Source of the DNA: an uncultured Oscillospiraceae bacterium
GTDB lineage: Bacteria > Bacillota > Clostridia > Oscillospirales > Ruminococcaceae
Assembly (NCBI GenBank): GCA_934481385.1
Contig: CAKSPD010000030.1
Coordinates: 1 to 6,112, forward strand
Length of the DNA stretch: 6,112 bases
Direction of reading: 5' to 3'
Shown here: one piece after another, positions 5,796 through 6,112 of the stretch
How the letters are laid out: every line of letters begins with the position of its first letter
Position numbering within the stretch: position 1 is the first letter of the stretch
Notes under the pieces: model-generated
What the model saw: only the letters and a program-made list of their open reading frames with translations
Database searches by the model: none
Told to the model about the DNA's origin: nothing
Translations under genes and position numbers: made by a program

Positions 5796-6110
5796 TTATT
5801 CTTTGATTTCTGTTCCGTCTTTGAATTGGAACACCATACTTCCGTTACCGTCTTAACCCCACAAGATTCCATGCAGTCGGTGGTAGGACTGAAAGAATGA
5901 ATTTTGATTATAGCTTTAACAGCATTGTCGTGTATAGTTTGTGAATGTATTACTATTTTTGATATAACTGCCCAAACTATGAATATAGCTCGGGCATAGA
6001 ATGTTTTTGGGGAAAAATGCAGTACCGCCTTTACAAGATGTTGCACCATATCCTATGCCATATTTACTGTATCTTATACTGAAAATACAGAAACACTTTC
6101 TGCTGGCACT
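5796..6110 (-). pseudogene. Possible decayed minus-strand reading frame ending at the terminator
   Basis: One minus-strand frame is open from the right edge for 64 codons, then has a TAA (5918-5916), 20 more codons, a second TAA (5855-5853), and 18 codons reading DGNGSMVFQFKDGTEIKE before a TAA at 5798-5796. That last stop is one base from the minus-strand terminator, and its final peptide looks like a natural hydrophilic C-terminus. This suggests the remains of a gene entering from the right, but I recognise no family, and another minus frame (6049-5747) is open across the same stretch. The second frame runs straight through the terminator and is less credible. The interval 5795-6112 otherwise shows no RNA gene and no intact plus-strand gene. 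Confidence 0.22.
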
Positions 6111-6112
6111 GT

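Noticed and set aside
5747..6049. Minus-strand frame of 100 codons as a gene.
   Set aside because: It runs through the strong minus-strand terminator (its C-terminus RAFFCPTFF is the terminator itself), lacks a ribosome site and resembles no family known to me.
6001..6112. Plus-strand ATG at 6001 open to the right edge (37 codons, hydrophobic).
   Set aside because: No ribosome site or promoter precedes it, and the fragment is too short to judge. Another plus frame nearby ending in TENTETLSAGT faintly recalls TasA/camelysin-like proteins but has no start codon.
5595..6112. Integrative element attachment site at the 3' end of ssrA.
   Set aside because: This end is a frequent integration target, but no second copy of the CGCCTCCACCA end and no integrase gene are seen in the window.

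Overview
The window looks like a chromosomal piece of a low-GC, cellulosome-forming ruminococcus, most like Ruminococcus flavefaciens or a close relative. The evidence is a secreted family 9 glycoside hydrolase with long threonine linkers, two carbohydrate-binding modules of a type I associate with ruminococci (CBM79-like), and a C-terminal dockerin. Other support comes from AT-rich intergenic DNA, Gram-positive style ribosome binding sites and near-consensus sigma-A promoters. This assignment is an inference from gene content; no database was searched.

Layout: (1) 1-1762 is the end of an iron-complex/cobalamin-type ABC importer operon: a FecCD-family permease cut by the left edge, overlapping by 4 bp an ATPase that carries an extra C-terminal domain of about 105 residues. 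A terminator whose 5' arm lies inside the last codons closes the operon. (2) 1824-4592 is a single-gene unit with its own promoter and terminator, coding for a cellulosomal endoglucanase or related beta-glucanase: signal peptide, GH9, linker, CBM, linker, CBM, linker, dockerin. The two CBM segments are 345-bp direct repeats differing at 9 positions. (3) 4615-5679 is the trans-translation module: smpB, then ssrA (tmRNA), each with an extended -10 promoter sharing the same 13 bases. The tmRNA is complete and encodes an unusual, basic, 15-residue tag, ARKNISVRTNLQVAA. (4) 5680-6112 has no convincing intact gene. It holds a cluster of short direct and inverted repeats, a terminator oriented for the minus strand, and a minus-strand reading frame with two stops that ends directly at that terminator, perhaps the decayed end of a gene.

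The functional blocks are independent: metal or cofactor uptake, plant cell wall degradation, and ribosome rescue. SmpB and tmRNA act together on stalled ribosomes. The GH9 protein is expected to be exported and docked on a cohesin-bearing scaffoldin. No wholly new system is evident. The points most worth a second look are the tmRNA tag, the near-identical CBM pair, the asymmetric dockerin, the ATPase C-terminal domain and the repeat cluster after ssrA.
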